64,000 nt of DNA from Camelus bactrianus (Eukaryota; Chordata; Mammalia; Artiodactyla; Camelidae): NCBI RefSeq assembly GCF_048773025.1, contig NC_133545.1, positions 10,868,001 to 10,932,000 of the forward strand, given 5' to 3'. Below are positions 1-11,289 of the stretch, one piece after another (within the stretch, counting starts at the first letter, position 1; every line of letters starts with the position of its first letter). The translations under genes and the position numbers were made by a program. The notes under the pieces were generated by a model, which saw only the letters and a program-made list of their open reading frames with translations, had not been told where the DNA came from and did no database searches.

Positions 1-2088
1 AAGTCTAACACTTTGTTGTTGCGTGATTCAAATTGTGGATACTACCTTGTTAAGAGTCTAGATTTTTTTTTGGCTTTATTTAATGAGTGCTGATGTACTT
101 TTCTCTAAAAGGCAGTGAATTTATTGGCAAATCAGCTGGATCCCTTTGAGGCTTGCTGAGCATCGTTAGGGCAGTTCTGGCATGGCTGTCACTCTAGGAC
201 CTGGGTGGCCCGTCTCCCGACGTGTGACTGCTTCCCCCTGGCGGTGCCAAGTGTATTCTCAGGGTGTCAGCAAAGTCTGTCCACTCTGGCTGCTCAGGAG
301 TTCCGTCTGCCTGGATTGTATGACCCCCACAACCTCCATTCCTCTCACAGCTCCCCAGCAACTGCTCTCTGCCAGGCCTTGGGGGGGCTCTGTCTGGTAG
401 ACGTCTACTGTTACCATTTGCCCAAAGACTACAGAGGACTCCATGAAAAATAAATAAATAATAAAGAGGACCCCATGCAATACTGGGAGCTCTGTTTGTG
501 CACAGCTCCCTTCTCCATAGCAGCTTCCCCTCCCCTACAAAGTCAGCCACCTCCACAGCCCTGAACTCGGGTCTCAGCGAGGCCCCTGTGCTCGGCTTGG
601 TCTCCACGCCCTTGCGCTGCGGTCCAGGAACTGTACCAAGGCAGGGACTTGTATGTCTCCGCTTCTCAGTGCTGACAGCCCTCCCCTGCCTGCTGTCCAA
701 TATCTGGACACTGCTGCCTTAAGACTGTTGTCAGGTTTCATAGTGGCTTCTGTGTGTAGGGCAAGTAAGTAACAACTGTCCATTTTGACCTGAAGCCAAC
801 TTTCCAAGTTTTTCTTATTATAACGATAGAATTACTATAATGCTTTTGCATTTTTAAGGTTCTTGATTCCTATTGTCAAACTGACACCATTGTAAGTAGT
901 TTATAAAAGGAACCCTCCGACTGGGCTCTTTATCAAACTGGACAACTTGAATCATTTTTAAAGTGTTCTTAAACACTTTCTCACAAATATTATTCCTTTC
1001 CAAATTTACACGAAAAAAAATTTTCTATTCACATGTTCTCATTTCCTACAAAGTTGTTGGTTTTGTTCTTTTCTAAAATCATTATTTTCATCTTTATGGT
1101 AAATGCTTAAAATTTGTTTCCCTAAAGTTATTTCTCAGGAATTTGTTTTAATTTATCCAATGAATAATTACTCCCCATAGAGCATATAACATTCTCATAT
1201 TTTTCATTTAAAAAAATCTATAACTTGCCATAACTACACACATTCTTTGAAATACATTTTTCATGGCTCGTTTACTCTTCCCTCTGTTCCCAGAGACTGA
1301 AATTCTGTGTTGCGCCCCCAAAAGTTTCTCAGCCCTTTTAAGCCTCAGTGAATGGGAGTTGTTCTGCCACACTGGTGAAATTTAAAAGAATTAGCTGTCA
1401 TATCAAGAGCGCAATAGAATCGATGATTGTACTGGATGGAATTTGGCTCTAAAAGTAGATAACGTGGATAAATATAAAGTCTTTAAGAAAAATTTGTGAA
1501 TTTTTGCTGCCCTGTGCAGCAGAATCCACTTAGAAAAAAGAGAGAGAAAGAAATTTGTTTGAATCAAGTTGACTCCAGGGAGCAAACAGCACAGCTGAGT
1601 GGATGAAGCACTTTCTCAGCATTTTCAGATGAAAGGGGGCTGTTGAGGAGTGATGAGTAGCCTTGGGGCCAGCAATGATAGAAAAGCTTTTCTATTCTTC
1701 ACAAAGACATGAGTGATAATAGGGGAGGCCACAGTCTGGATGCCCAGGGGACTGGGAAAGGGAGAAAACAAGGTGAGATTCATGTAACAGAGATAATAAC
1801 ATGTGCCTGCTCGAGAAGAGAGACCCCCGGTTCCCCCACGCCCAGTGGTTCTTTGGAGTCTGGGATGCAGATGACGTCATATAGGAAGGTGGTATTTGAA
1901 TGCTCAAAATAAAAAAGCGGGCTAATACCTAGTATATCTCATCATTGTCTGTCCATCACTCCTTGGCTCCCGCTCAGCACCCTTTAGCCTTGTATTAGAT
2001 TGCACTGTGGCTTAAGCTAGCTCCAGGGAACTCCTGTTACGTCCTTCCAACCTAATAGATCACCTGCTTCCTGAGTTGGGTCTTGATA
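1..2088. other. intergenic, no gene recognised
   Basis: This stretch lies on the 3' side (locus sense) of the TRBV23-like pseudogene. I find no V exon, leader, RSS or other coding signature on either strand. The open frames in it lack family motifs. It holds one CTCF-like motif near 231-249, listed separately, and AT-rich sequence between about 800 and 1250. Confidence 0.55.
229..249 (-). promoter_or_regulatory. CTCF-like motif (moderate match)
   Basis: On the minus strand the sequence reads GGCACCGCCAGGGGGAAG, close to the CTCF core CCGCCAGGGGGCRS but with A in place of the usual C after the G run. The orientation is the same as the V genes and as the other CTCF-like motifs in the window. 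Binding is not shown by sequence alone. Confidence 0.35.
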
Positions 2089-2127
2089 AGTTTGTGCACT
2101 AGGAGGAACTAACATTTTGGCGCTGTG
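2089..2127 (-). promoter_or_regulatory. 23-RSS of the TRBV23-like segment
   Basis: Heptamer CACAGCG (2121-2127), 23-bp spacer (2098-2120), nonamer GCACAAACT (2089-2097), read on the minus strand directly after the V exon. This is the recognition signal for RAG1/RAG2. It looks usable although the attached V exon carries a stop. Confidence 0.85.
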
Positions 2128-2583
2128 GGTTGGCTACTGGCACAGAAATACAGTGCTGAGTCTCCTGGTTCAGAGGACTGGATTTCCAGGCTGCAGGGTG
2201 AGTTTCGGGGGCATTCTGCTGAGACTCGCTTCTTGACTAACTCGATTTGATCAAGAACTCGTTCGTTCTGAAAGGAAATTAGAAACTTCAACTCTTTTTT
2301 CTGGATCTGTTGATACCAATTAAAAAAAGTATGTCCTTTTGGGGGAACACAATCCATGTTTGCTGTCTGTCCTTTGCTTTACACCAAGTGTCCTGGAGTC
2401 TGGGGGACACTGGCATCTACAGAGCCTGTAAGACAAGGAAGCAGAAGCTATAGACAGAAAGGGAACCTGACAAGACTTGGGTCTGGGTCTTAGCAAACCC
2501 AGGACAAGATTTTTCTTTTATGCTTAGGACTCACCTGCTCCCAGAAGACAAAGGGCTACAGAGCAGAGGAACCAGGTGCCCAT
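2128..2583 (-). pseudogene. TRBV23: TRBV23-like T-cell receptor beta V segment, pseudogene
   Basis: Leader exon 2535-2583 ([16 protein letters not shown], then a GTGAG donor), intron, V exon 2128-2425 after a CTTACAG acceptor. The V exon has the first Cys (MDCVP), KGHTFFNWYQQ with the conserved Trp, FLISFQNERVL, an FR3 with the extra Cys pair (AECPRNSPCSLEIQ), and ends YFCASSQ. KGHTF, LISFQNE and CASSQ fit human TRBV23-1 best; TRBV21 is the next nearest. One in-frame TAA at 2379-2381 replaces a Lys in FR1 (HLV-stop-SKGQ), so no full V domain can be made. The exons, splice sites and RSS are otherwise intact, which suggests recent loss. It also fits the position expected next to TRBV22. Confidence 0.8.
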
Positions 2584-2638
2584 GGTGGAAACAATATAGC
2601 AAAAGGATGAGGTTTTGTAATCCCCATCAACAACCTTC

Positions 2639-2654
2639 TTGTGATGTCATCACT
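2639..2654 (-). promoter_or_regulatory. CRE-like / Vbeta decamer promoter motif
   Basis: The minus strand reads AGTGATGACATCACAAG about 60 bp upstream of the leader ATG. It contains TGACATCA, the CRE-like core of the conserved Vbeta promoter decamer (AGTGAYRTCA). It is the likely promoter element of the TRBV23-like pseudogene. Confidence 0.5.
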
Positions 2655-2659
2655 TTGCA

Positions 2660-5130
2660 GACTCAGTCATAATGAAATTTACCAATGTTTACATGTTTAA
2701 TGGCTAAATAAATTTCTTCTTTTGTGAGGTGCTTGTTTGTGTTTTTTATACATTTTTCTATTATTGTTTTTCTCACTAATATATAGAAAAAATTATAGTA
2801 ATTTGTAGGTGTCCTTTATAAATTCTATACACCGGCCTTTCTTGGACATATAAATGTAATATACATCTTGGACATATAAGTGTGGCTATGGATAGAAAAC
2901 TAGTAATATCATCATATCTCACTATGGAGCTATTTGTTCACTCTTGCATAGTTCAGTTTGATGGATTAAATATCTTAAATTTGATAGAGTCATTTCAGTC
3001 AATTTGTTCATTAGTTTCACGATTTTACTACGTTTATGCTTTGAACACAGCTGGAATTGATTTTGGCTGTTGTGAGGTAAGTGGCCAGTTTCATCTTTCT
3101 TCATACATACAGAACCAATAGTCCCACCCCCATTTGTTGAAAATCTATTCTGTGTCTTCTGTGGTACTATCTCTGTGTGTATGTGTACCTATATAAACAA
3201 ATCCATGAGAAAACCCCACAGTTCCCATGCCACACTGTACCTTTATTTGTGTGGTTTTACAATAACTCTCAACACTTGTTACAGTCCTCCCTCTTGTATC
3301 TTCTACTGTAAGAGTGTCCTGGCTACTCACTGCCCCTTGCAGCATCATATAAAGTTAGATTTAGCCTATCAAGTTCTATCGAAAACATATTGGGAGTTTG
3401 ATTGAATTCTGTTAAGTATACAAATCAATTTGGAAAAATGGACATTTTAAACTTGTCAAATCTACCCAACCTGTAAATATAGGATGTCTTCACTTATTTA
3501 AGCCTTCTCTAATGGTGTTAATAAGGCCATATATATATTCTTCTTTTCGTGGAGGACTTTCACTACTTTTGCTCAATTTATTCCCAAGTATGTATATTTG
3601 ATATCTTTGTTTGATTTAATTTCCTAAATCTGTTTCTGATATACAGGTGTTTATGTTTAGAATATCATTCACATCTGTATATACATGTGAATAATATATA
3701 TAGCTTTATATATGTATATATATATTTATATATCTATATCCCATGAAATATACCTGGTTGGGAACAGTATTTGTGTGTCTCATCACTCTCCTCTTTCCAA
3801 CACCTTTTATTTCTTCCACATCCTCAGAGTCTCCTCTGGCATCAGCCATTGGTAGACAGACCCACACTCCTTTTACAGAGGCTTCCCGCTGCCTGCTTTG
3901 GTGGTTCATCAGAAGCTCAACTCTGCCTCATGTCTTTCTAAAGATGTCCTGAAGAAACTACAGTGTAAAATCTCTTACTGTCCAGAATAAGCTAATATAT
4001 GACCGTTCCCTTATTCCTACAAGTTACCCAAGAAGTGTTTGTGGCTTTTTCTGCTTTGATCACCTTTACTTTTTTCATTTTCTTATGAATATCAACGTTA
4101 GACAACCCAAAGCTCATACTTTCTCTTAATTTCCTTTTTTTTTTTTAAGATTTTATACCTTGATCAATCCCTACATAGTCCATTTCTGCCTTCTTTTATC
4201 TCCTTAAAGAACCGCAATACCATAATCTATGTTTCCAAGTATTTTATCTCAACCGAAATCTGTATTTTGGGTGGACTTTTCTGGCCCCAAAGTTTAATTC
4301 TTGATGTGCTGAGTTCTACAGAACCTGTACCTCTAGCCAGGCTCTATTCACATCTGTATGTACAACTGCCTACTTCCAATTTTTATCTTATTATCCAATA
4401 AATAATTCAAACTCTACTATCCAGATGGGAAATGCTACTGATAACATGGTCCCGTTTATTGAACTCGTGCCTTTATAAGGAACCAAAGTCTTCTAGAGAC
4501 CATTGAAAAATTGTGTTGATCGCCTGTCTGCTGATGACAACTGAGTATTTCTCTCACGTTTCAGTCCCATCTTTTGAGCATTAGCCCACAAGAGATTTCT
4601 ATACTCACATCCATGAAACCAGAAAGTCACCTTGTTCCGAAACTTCATTCCATCAACTCTCTCAAATTTGTTCAGTTGGATAAAATTCACATCAGTTGAT
4701 CATGTACTTTCTCATCTTTCAATTCTGCCAAGTGTGACTCTCTTTAATAGGAATGTTCTACACGCAATGACATCCATCTGGTGAAGCTCACATTCTCTTA
4801 GCTTCATCTGATCCACCACCAGGCAGAACTGTCATATCTTCCCCAGAGCAACCAAAAAGCTTCTGATTGCAGTGTTATAGTGTATCATGTTGCGATATAT
4901 GAAATTACAATGTATTAAATTATATTCAAATTGATAATTACTTTCTTACTAGACTAGTAGCTCCTTGGAGAACGACTCTGTTTTCTATTTAATTTTTTAT
5001 CCTTTATATCTGGAAAAGTGGCAGGACACAGGAAAATGTCAAGGAAAAATATAAGTGAATGTATAAGGAGCGATTAAAAGACCAGAGGCCCCAAAGTGCT
5101 GAAATGTATCCTCTGGGTCTATTCCCCTGT
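2660..5130. other. intergenic, AT-rich, no gene recognised
   Basis: No V segment or other gene is visible between the TRBV23-like leader and the L1 tail near 5.13 kb. The sequence is AT-rich, with a short TA-type simple repeat near 3684-3735. Part of it resembles old LINE sequence but I cannot classify it. Confidence 0.5.
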
Positions 5131-5572
5131 GTTTTTTTTTTAATTTTTTTTTGAAGTGTAGTTGATTTACAGTGTTAGTTTCAGGTGTACAGCAAAGTGA
5201 TTCAGTTATACATATACATACATATGTGTATGTATAAATATAAATATGTATATTTTCTTTTCAGATTCTTTTCCACTATAGCTTATTACAAGAAATTGAA
5301 TGTAGTTCCCTGTGCTATACAGTAGGTTCTTGTTTATTTTATATATAATAATGTGGTGTCTGTTAACCCTCAATCCCTAATTCATCCCTCCCCACCCTTT
5401 CCCCTTTGATAACCATAGTTTGCTTTCTACGTCTGTGAGTCTGTCTTTGGTTTGTAAATAGAATTTGTATTTTTTTTTTTAGATTCCACATGTAAGTGAT
5501 ATCATATGATATTTGTCTTTCTCTGTGTGTCTTACTTCACTCAGTATGATCATCTCTAGGTCCATGAGTCAT
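5131..5572 (-). mobile_element. L1 3' UTR fragment
   Basis: A poly-T/T-rich start (the poly-A tail read on the other strand) is followed by the L1 3' UTR pattern that recurs at 25.0, 20.25 and 62.4 kb: GTATAGT/GTGTAGTTGATTTACAG, TTCAGGTGTACAGCA, and TCCCTGTGCTATACAGTAGG. The element therefore lies on the minus strand and keeps only its 3' end. It ends about 100 bp from the TRBV22 RSS. Confidence 0.8.
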
Positions 5573-5668
5573 TGATTCAGAATGCAGAGTGCAGGGAAGG
5601 ATGCTGAGCAGAGGGACATTTAAAACATTTTAGGTAGAGGCTGTAGTGGGGGCCGCAGGGCTGGAGCG

Positions 5669-5707
5669 GGTTTGTGCACCGGTGGGCGGTGGCCGTGTTC
5701 CACCGTG
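5669..5707 (-). promoter_or_regulatory. 23-RSS of TRBV22 with variant heptamer
   Basis: Heptamer CACGGTG (5701-5707), 23-bp spacer (5678-5700), nonamer GCACAAACC (5669-5677). The heptamer differs from CACAGTG at position 4. The critical first three bases CAC are kept and the nonamer is good, so lowered but possible recombination is the likely effect. Confidence 0.8.
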
Positions 5708-6177
5708 GTGCGCTGCCAGAACAGACGTACAAGGCTGTTTGGTTGATGTGGGCCAGCTTCACAGTGAGAGGAAACAGTCCTTTCTCCTCTCGAGAGACAC
5801 TGTAGCCTTCAGATATGTCTCCTCTCTGAACATCCTTTTCAACCGTTGAGTAATAAATCAGCCTCAGACCTAGCCCCGGGTCCTGCGGGTACCAGTACAT
5901 GGCATTGTATCTCAGACTCTGTTTGCACTCCAGGGTCACATCCCGTCCAGCTCCAGCAAGCAGGAATCTCCTCTGGTAGATTTCAGCATCTGTGGGTCCT
6001 GTACGGTAAAGATACAGAGGCTGGGGATAACGCCCAGAGGGGAGCCCGGCAATGTGGTGAGAAGAGAGTGCCGGAGTGAGGGTCTGCACATCCAGGGTAG
6101 AATTGTACTGAATGCGTGTTGGGCTCACCTGCTCCCAGGAGACAGAGGGCCATGTAGCACAGGGCCCAGCTGCACAT
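5708..6177 (-). CDS. TRBV22: TRBV22 T-cell receptor beta V segment, open
   Basis: Leader exon 6129-6177 ([21 protein letters not shown] donor); V exon 5708-5998 after a GTACAG acceptor. The V exon reads open from PTDAEIYQRRF through first Cys (VTLECKQ), MYWYPQDPG with the conserved Trp, LIYYSTVEKDVQRGDI, EGYSVSREEKG, LKLAHINQTALYVC-type FR3 and ends CSGSA. DAEIYQ, VEKDVQRGD and the SGSA end are marks of TRBV22, a pseudogene in human. It would encode the variable domain of a TCR beta chain after V(D)J joining. Unusual points are Pro in place of Arg after WY (WYPQ) and the variant heptamer. It sits between TRBV21 and TRBV23-like, as in human. Whether it is expressed is unknown. Confidence 0.8.
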
Positions 6178-6727
6178 GACAAGGGCTGGCTCTTTGTGAA
6201 GCTCCAGACACAGAGTCTGAGAGAGGCCAAGGGAAGGGGCTGGGATCTCGGGCTCCCCCTGGCTCAAGACGCAGAATTGGTCATTGCTATAAGGTGACTG
6301 TCACAGCTGATTTTGCAGATGAAGAAATAAGACTAAGAGAGATCAATACATTTGTATCGTCTCTTCTGCCTTATGGAGCGCTTTATATCCCTTCTAAATG
6401 GACAGGTGCCCACATGGTGAGAAGATTGAATCCCCCACTTCCTGGTCAGAGCCACACTCAGAGGGTCACGTGCCTGTGTACTTGCTGTGATGAAAACTAG
6501 GAAATACCTACAATTTTCAGTCTATTGCCTGCTCACCGACTGCTGTTCCCACCAATACTGTTAGTGGGGAAACTCCGAACACAAGAAGAGATTCAGATGT
6601 TGTGCTGTAAGATGGGGTCAGTGCTCTCCACCCTCTGCATTTATAATAAATAATTGACATAGAAGAGATGGAGTAGAGACGACTGCAGTCAATAGCAAAG
6701 ATCCCTATACCCACCCTCCCCCAGTGG

Positions 6728-6935
6728 CGGCGGATTAGAGCGGGGAATTGGGAGGCAACCTGGGCTTGAGTCCTGGCCCTGCCGGTTAGCAGCTGTGTAA
6801 CCCTGAGCAAGTCCTTTAACCTCCCTTGGATTTGATTTTCTCATCTGTAAAATGGGTAGAATGAGCATCTACTTCGAAACTTGTGAATATCATATAAAGA
6901 ATTTAGAGGGGTTCTTAACACAGAATAAGCACCGT
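6728..6935 (+). repeat. MIR SINE
   Basis: The plus strand keeps the MIR core order: CTTGAGTCCTGGCCCTGCC, AGCTGTGTAACC, GAGCAAGTCCTTTAACCTC, TTTTCTCATCTGTAAAATGGG and a tail with TTCTTAACACAGAATAAGCACC. It is an ancient mammal-wide SINE. Confidence 0.8.
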
Positions 6936-9085
6936 CTTTGTGTTTGCTATGATTATTTTCTGGAGCTGTTATCTGATCCACAGGATTGAGGAAGTTAATA
7001 CCATGTCAAGGAAATTCAGACATTTATTGACATAGGATTGTGCAAGATAGCAAAAATACTATTCCCAGTGCTGAGCTGAAATGTATATACAGTGAGTATA
7101 CATTCATTGCAGAATATCATTTATTCTTGAGAATCTTAGATAAACAAAAATGTGATCATAGATTAATTATTTCTTATCAAATGTTATTTTGGTAGACAAA
7201 TGTTTGCTTTATTTTTATTTCTGGGGTCATCTGTAAGAAAAGATACTTTAATGATGAAACTTGGTTGGAAACCGGTGGCTGACTGTTGCTGCCACCGTCT
7301 AGAATAAAGGCGTGTGTGAGACAGAGACAGAGACCAGAGAGGAAAAGGGGAAAGGAACTGATAGATGATTTAGAATGGGAATCTTTAGAGAGTGTGGCCA
7401 CAGGGTAGAACTCTGAGAAACAATGCCAGCTGGCAGCTCTCTTCCAACCAGTGGTCCCAGTCTTGAGGTTCTCAGTCTACAAAGTTGAGGACCGCATTCC
7501 TCACACTTGGACTCCTTTGGCATTTTGGTAAATCCTAGAAACCCCTTCTCAGAAAAAGTCTTTTAAACTCAAAATAGAACACGTAGTATTACAAAGGAAA
7601 CCAATTATTTTGAAGTGCAGTTACCAAGACATTTTAAATAAAATGTATAATATATTAAATCATAAACATTTTTAAAGTTCATTTAATAAAATATATCCTG
7701 GTGATTCTGAAAACTGCCATGATTTCCAAGCAGCAAGTGATGAGAGTAATGATATTTACTCTATGTAATGTGATATGAAAATACCTGGGACTTCAATATC
7801 AACTGTAATGTGCACCAAATGGACTGATATGCAAATGTATTTATGCAAATATCTGCGATTTCTATTATTGATTTTGTCACAGGTTCTACTAACACTGCTG
7901 TGGTGTATTCACGACATCTATTATGAACTAAATGCTGTATTTTAGTTAGAGATTAATGAAAATAAAGATACATTTTTTTCCAATCAAATTTATGGATTCC
8001 TGAATTCTATTATTGCACCCCTTGGAAGTCCATGGGTCCCAAGTTAAACATTTCTGCTTTAGAACAGAATGTTCTTTGTACTGAAATCCATGAACAAGAA
8101 GGATTAGGAAGTTGATGTATCCTCAAATATTTTGCCTCAGATTTGTTAAAGGTGCCCTGATTTAAAAAAAACTCTTTTTAGACTGATTTACAGACCTAAA
8201 TTATGACAGTAACAGGACTTACTATGATTGTATTCTAGTCCTGGAAATGTGACTTACTATCTGTATGCATCTTTCTATACACCATCTTTACCGTCAGTTA
8301 CTTTCACCATCCCTGTTGTCCATATCATCTTTGTTATTAAGATGTATGTGCGACTCTCGAGGGGCACTACTGGGATAGAAAGTGACAGGGACACGACGTG
8401 GCAGAGATACACTTGCGTGAAAGAATGAGGCTTGTGCTGAGAAACCCTGTAATCAGAAACAGCATCCCCCAAATGGAACAGTAAGAATATTGACAGAGAC
8501 TATACATTAAAACCATCCCCTACAACGATGGTATGTGTGCTATTTCTGAGACACTTCAGATCCCAGTGAATAGTTATATGTGCACTATTCTTGTTGACAG
8601 AATTTTAGACAATTCTAGTGGATTCAAGATCTTCATTGCATTCATTGTTAAGGAGAGTCATGTTTCAGAGGTAGCTCGAGGAGTAAATAACGAAAAAGGT
8701 TATGTTGTTAAGCACTGTTTCCTGTATTGCAAAACATTTCACAGCCTCCACCCTTTCCATGCCTCTAATGCAATAATTTCATATCTGGAATGCTTGTATA
8801 TTTTCAGAAATAACCATGAAAGGATAAACCAAAAATCAATAAAAAAAAAAAATGATTACCCAGAAAGGGAAGGAGGAAACAGGGTAGAAGAAAGAAGTCG
8901 AGCAAAGAGCAAGAATGACATTTTCATCCAAATATGTTGCTAACCATATTAAATACAAGCACTCAAAATGACCCAGTCAAAATGAGGAGATTTTCAATCT
9001 GGATACTGAAAACTAATGGACAGCGGATTTATTCGATAGCAGAGTAAGGAGAAAGATGACTGTCTTGTAGGGCTAGAAACCTGAT
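6936..9085. other. intergenic, old repeat sequence, no gene recognised
   Basis: No V segment is visible. The part 7490-8065 is an old interspersed repeat, listed separately. An open frame at 8533-8943 has low-complexity content and no family motif, so I do not call it a gene. Confidence 0.5.
7490..8065 (+). mobile_element. old interspersed repeat, possibly DNA-transposon derived
   Basis: The internal text (ACCCCTTCTCAG near the left, GTCCATGGGTCCCAAGTTAA near the right, and repeated TGTAATGTGATATGAAAATA) matches my memory of an ancient mammalian medium-reiteration element with inverted end-like sequences. I cannot name the family with certainty. It has no coding capacity. Confidence 0.35.
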
Positions 9086-10274
9086 GAAATGGCCCACAAG
9101 AGGAACAAGAAGAGAACTCGCAGACTGACCAGCAGAGCTGTGACGCTGAAATTCATCTCTGTAAGTCATGTGCTTCACTGTCAAATAACTCCCTTCGGTA
9201 CTCTTAACTCAAAGGTTTACTTTCATAAGGAAACAGTGAGACTTTTTAAGTGCACACTGCCAAAGTTCCATAACTTTTTCAACATGTTTGAATTGTCTAT
9301 TTTACTTAAACACAGAGCAGTACTAACAGTTGGTCACACAGGTAGTGAGGCTGGTGGTGTGACCCAGGTGTGGTTGCTGGTGAACACTTTTTCTGGAGAA
9401 GGTATTTTTCTGTAGATACTGAGGCTCAGCTATCAGCTGAGAAATGCAAAGACTAAAGTGAAGTGGACTAACGTGAATTCTTGGCAGAAAAGACTTTAAA
9501 TAAATACATTCTTTATGAGTATTAAAATAAAATCATAATACATTTCTTAAAATCCAAAAAGTGCAAGACATGTATGATAAAAATACAAAGCAATGTTGAG
9601 AGATGTTAAAGACCTTGACAGAGCAGCATGAGGGCACTATTAGAGGAGAGGGAAATGTTCTGGGTCTTGATTGTCATGCTAGTTACATGAGTGTAAAAGC
9701 CTGCAAAAAGTATTGAAATATATACTTTAAAAATGGTGCATTTAATTGTGGGTATGTTATGCTTGAAGGTTGCTTGAAACCTCAGACAACCCCAGCGTTT
9801 GGGAGGGAGGGGGTTGCAGAGCGCCCTCAGCTGCTCTGGCAGAGACAGCTGTGAGAAGCAGTCATGAACCCAAAGGAGAGTCTGGGTCTGGATCATGAAT
9901 TGTGCGGGGCCAGGGGATCAGGGTCCCCAGGAAAGAAAGTTCACTTGCCGATCATCGAGCTTCCCGAAGGTACAGCTTTGTGAGGGGAAAACCACACAGT
10001 TACATTTCTCATAGAGATTGTTAGAAACCCATCAGGCTCATACCCTGTGTCTTTCCTCTGCCTGACGCCCTGCATGCTGGGGCATCTGAGCCCCTTTACC
10101 GCTTCCTCCCCCTTCCCTGGCTTTCTGTGCCATCAGCTGTTCTAACATCCCTTTCTGCTCACCCACAGTTGCCATGTACCAGCTTCTCCTTCTGGTTAAT
10201 ATCTTTCAAGTTGGGTTTCTGTTACTCCTTTTCCACCTCATACACCACTGATTTCCTGAGCTGGGAACATGATG

Positions 10275-10312
10275 AGTTTGTGTGCTAAGAAGAGCCAGCG
10301 TTCAGCACTGTG
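10275..10312 (-). promoter_or_regulatory. RSS of TRBV21 copy 1
   Basis: Heptamer CACAGTG (10306-10312). The best nonamer is ACACAAACT (10275-10283) with a 22-bp spacer; a 23-bp spacer would give CACAAACTC instead. The other TRBV21 copy is identical in this respect. Confidence 0.8.
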
Positions 10313-10769
10313 GATTCACTGCTGGCACAGAAGTACCGCGCTGAGTCCCCTGCCTGAGTGGAGTTGATTTCCAGGCTGCAGGGTGAGTTTTTGGGACATT
10401 TAGCTGAATATCACTGTTCAAATCCTGCTATCTTTTCCACAATGTCTTCATTCTGTAAGTAAACCAAAAACTCGAACGCTTCTTCCAGCTTCTTACGATA
10501 CCAGTAAACGAAAGTATGTCCTTTTATGGGGACACAGTCCATCTTTGCTCTGTGTTCCTTTCCTCTGACCAGATGTCCAGGACTCTGGGTGACCCCCGTG
10601 TCCACGGAGCCTGCGGGGGAAAGAGACAAAGTGGAGACAAAGCCCAGGAGGAGCCTGATTCTGCAGCCACAGGAGAAAGTCCTGGATCTGGAATCTGAGA
10701 AGTTCACAGCAGGAACTCACCTGCTCCCCAGAGCAAAAGGGCCACACAGCAGAGGAGACTGAAGCACAT
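10313..10769 (-). pseudogene. TRBV21: TRBV21 T-cell receptor beta V segment, copy 1, one stop
   Basis: Leader exon 10721-10769 (MCFSLLCCVALLLWGA, GTGAG donor); V exon 10313-10610 after a CCGCAG acceptor. The V exon has VDTGVTQSPGHLVRGKE, first Cys MDCVPIKGHTF, VYWYRKKLEEAFEFLVYLQN, then a TGA at 10411-10413 where copy 2 has CGA (Arg) in FR3. After the stop the frame continues to AKCPKNSPCSLEI and YFCASSE. A single C-to-T change at a CpG explains the loss. The rest, including splice sites, promoter motifs and RSS, looks whole. Family fit is to human TRBV21-1 (VYWYRKKLEEELKFLVYFQN). A one-residue length difference in CDR2 (NEDI against NGGDI) separates the copies. Confidence 0.88.
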
Positions 10770-10842
10770 GGTTGGCTCAGGGGAAAAGCAGGGCAGGTGG
10801 CTTTTTGTCTAAGGCTCCTCATCCCCCATCAGCAACGTCCTT

Positions 10843-10870
10843 GTGACGTGGTCCCTTCCCATGTCATCAC
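10843..10870 (-). promoter_or_regulatory. promoter motifs upstream of TRBV21 copy 1
   Basis: On the minus strand TGTGATGACAT (10861-10871) and CCACGTCAC (10842-10850) lie 75-100 bp upstream of the leader ATG. Both are CRE-like (TGAYRTCA/TGACGT) and resemble the Vbeta decamer region. The same pair is present in copy 2. Confidence 0.45.
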
Positions 10871-11289
10871 AGTCCCGTGGAGAGGAAACTACCCATTTTA
10901 TAGGCTGGAGGGCAGGGAAAGCTGGTGATGCAACTAGTGTGGCTTTCAAACTGCTTTTTATTGCCTTTTTCCTGACTCTGCTTTTTCATTATTAAAAATA
11001 AATAAATAAAACCATTTACATCATTAATTTATTTGCTCTTAACTTGTCAATTTCCCTCCTCGCCTCCACTCTTGCTTCTCAGGCAATGAACCATACAGCT
11101 TGGTGTATGTCAATCATAACTTCTCCTGCACTTACAACTCAGATAGAATCTACTTTAAATTTTAAAAACTGCATGTTGAAGTATACAAAACAATATATGC
11201 GATGAGTATACAATGCGTCTAGGGAAACAACAAAATCAATGCTCTTGCTTGAAACCGTCAATTTAGGAATCAGATGATCACTGAGAAAT

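Noticed and set aside
194-700. 168-codon open frame on the minus strand
   Set aside because: No start context, no splice pattern and no family motif; chance frame in GC-rich sequence.
8533-8943. 136-codon open frame on the plus strand
   Set aside because: Lysine-rich low-complexity end and no recognisable domain.
9815-9850. CTCTGCCAGAGCAGC on the minus strand, like a V-gene CASS end
   Set aside because: It is out of frame, has no upstream V exon and no heptamer. The same text occurs in the second duplication copy at about 16090, so it is shared flank.
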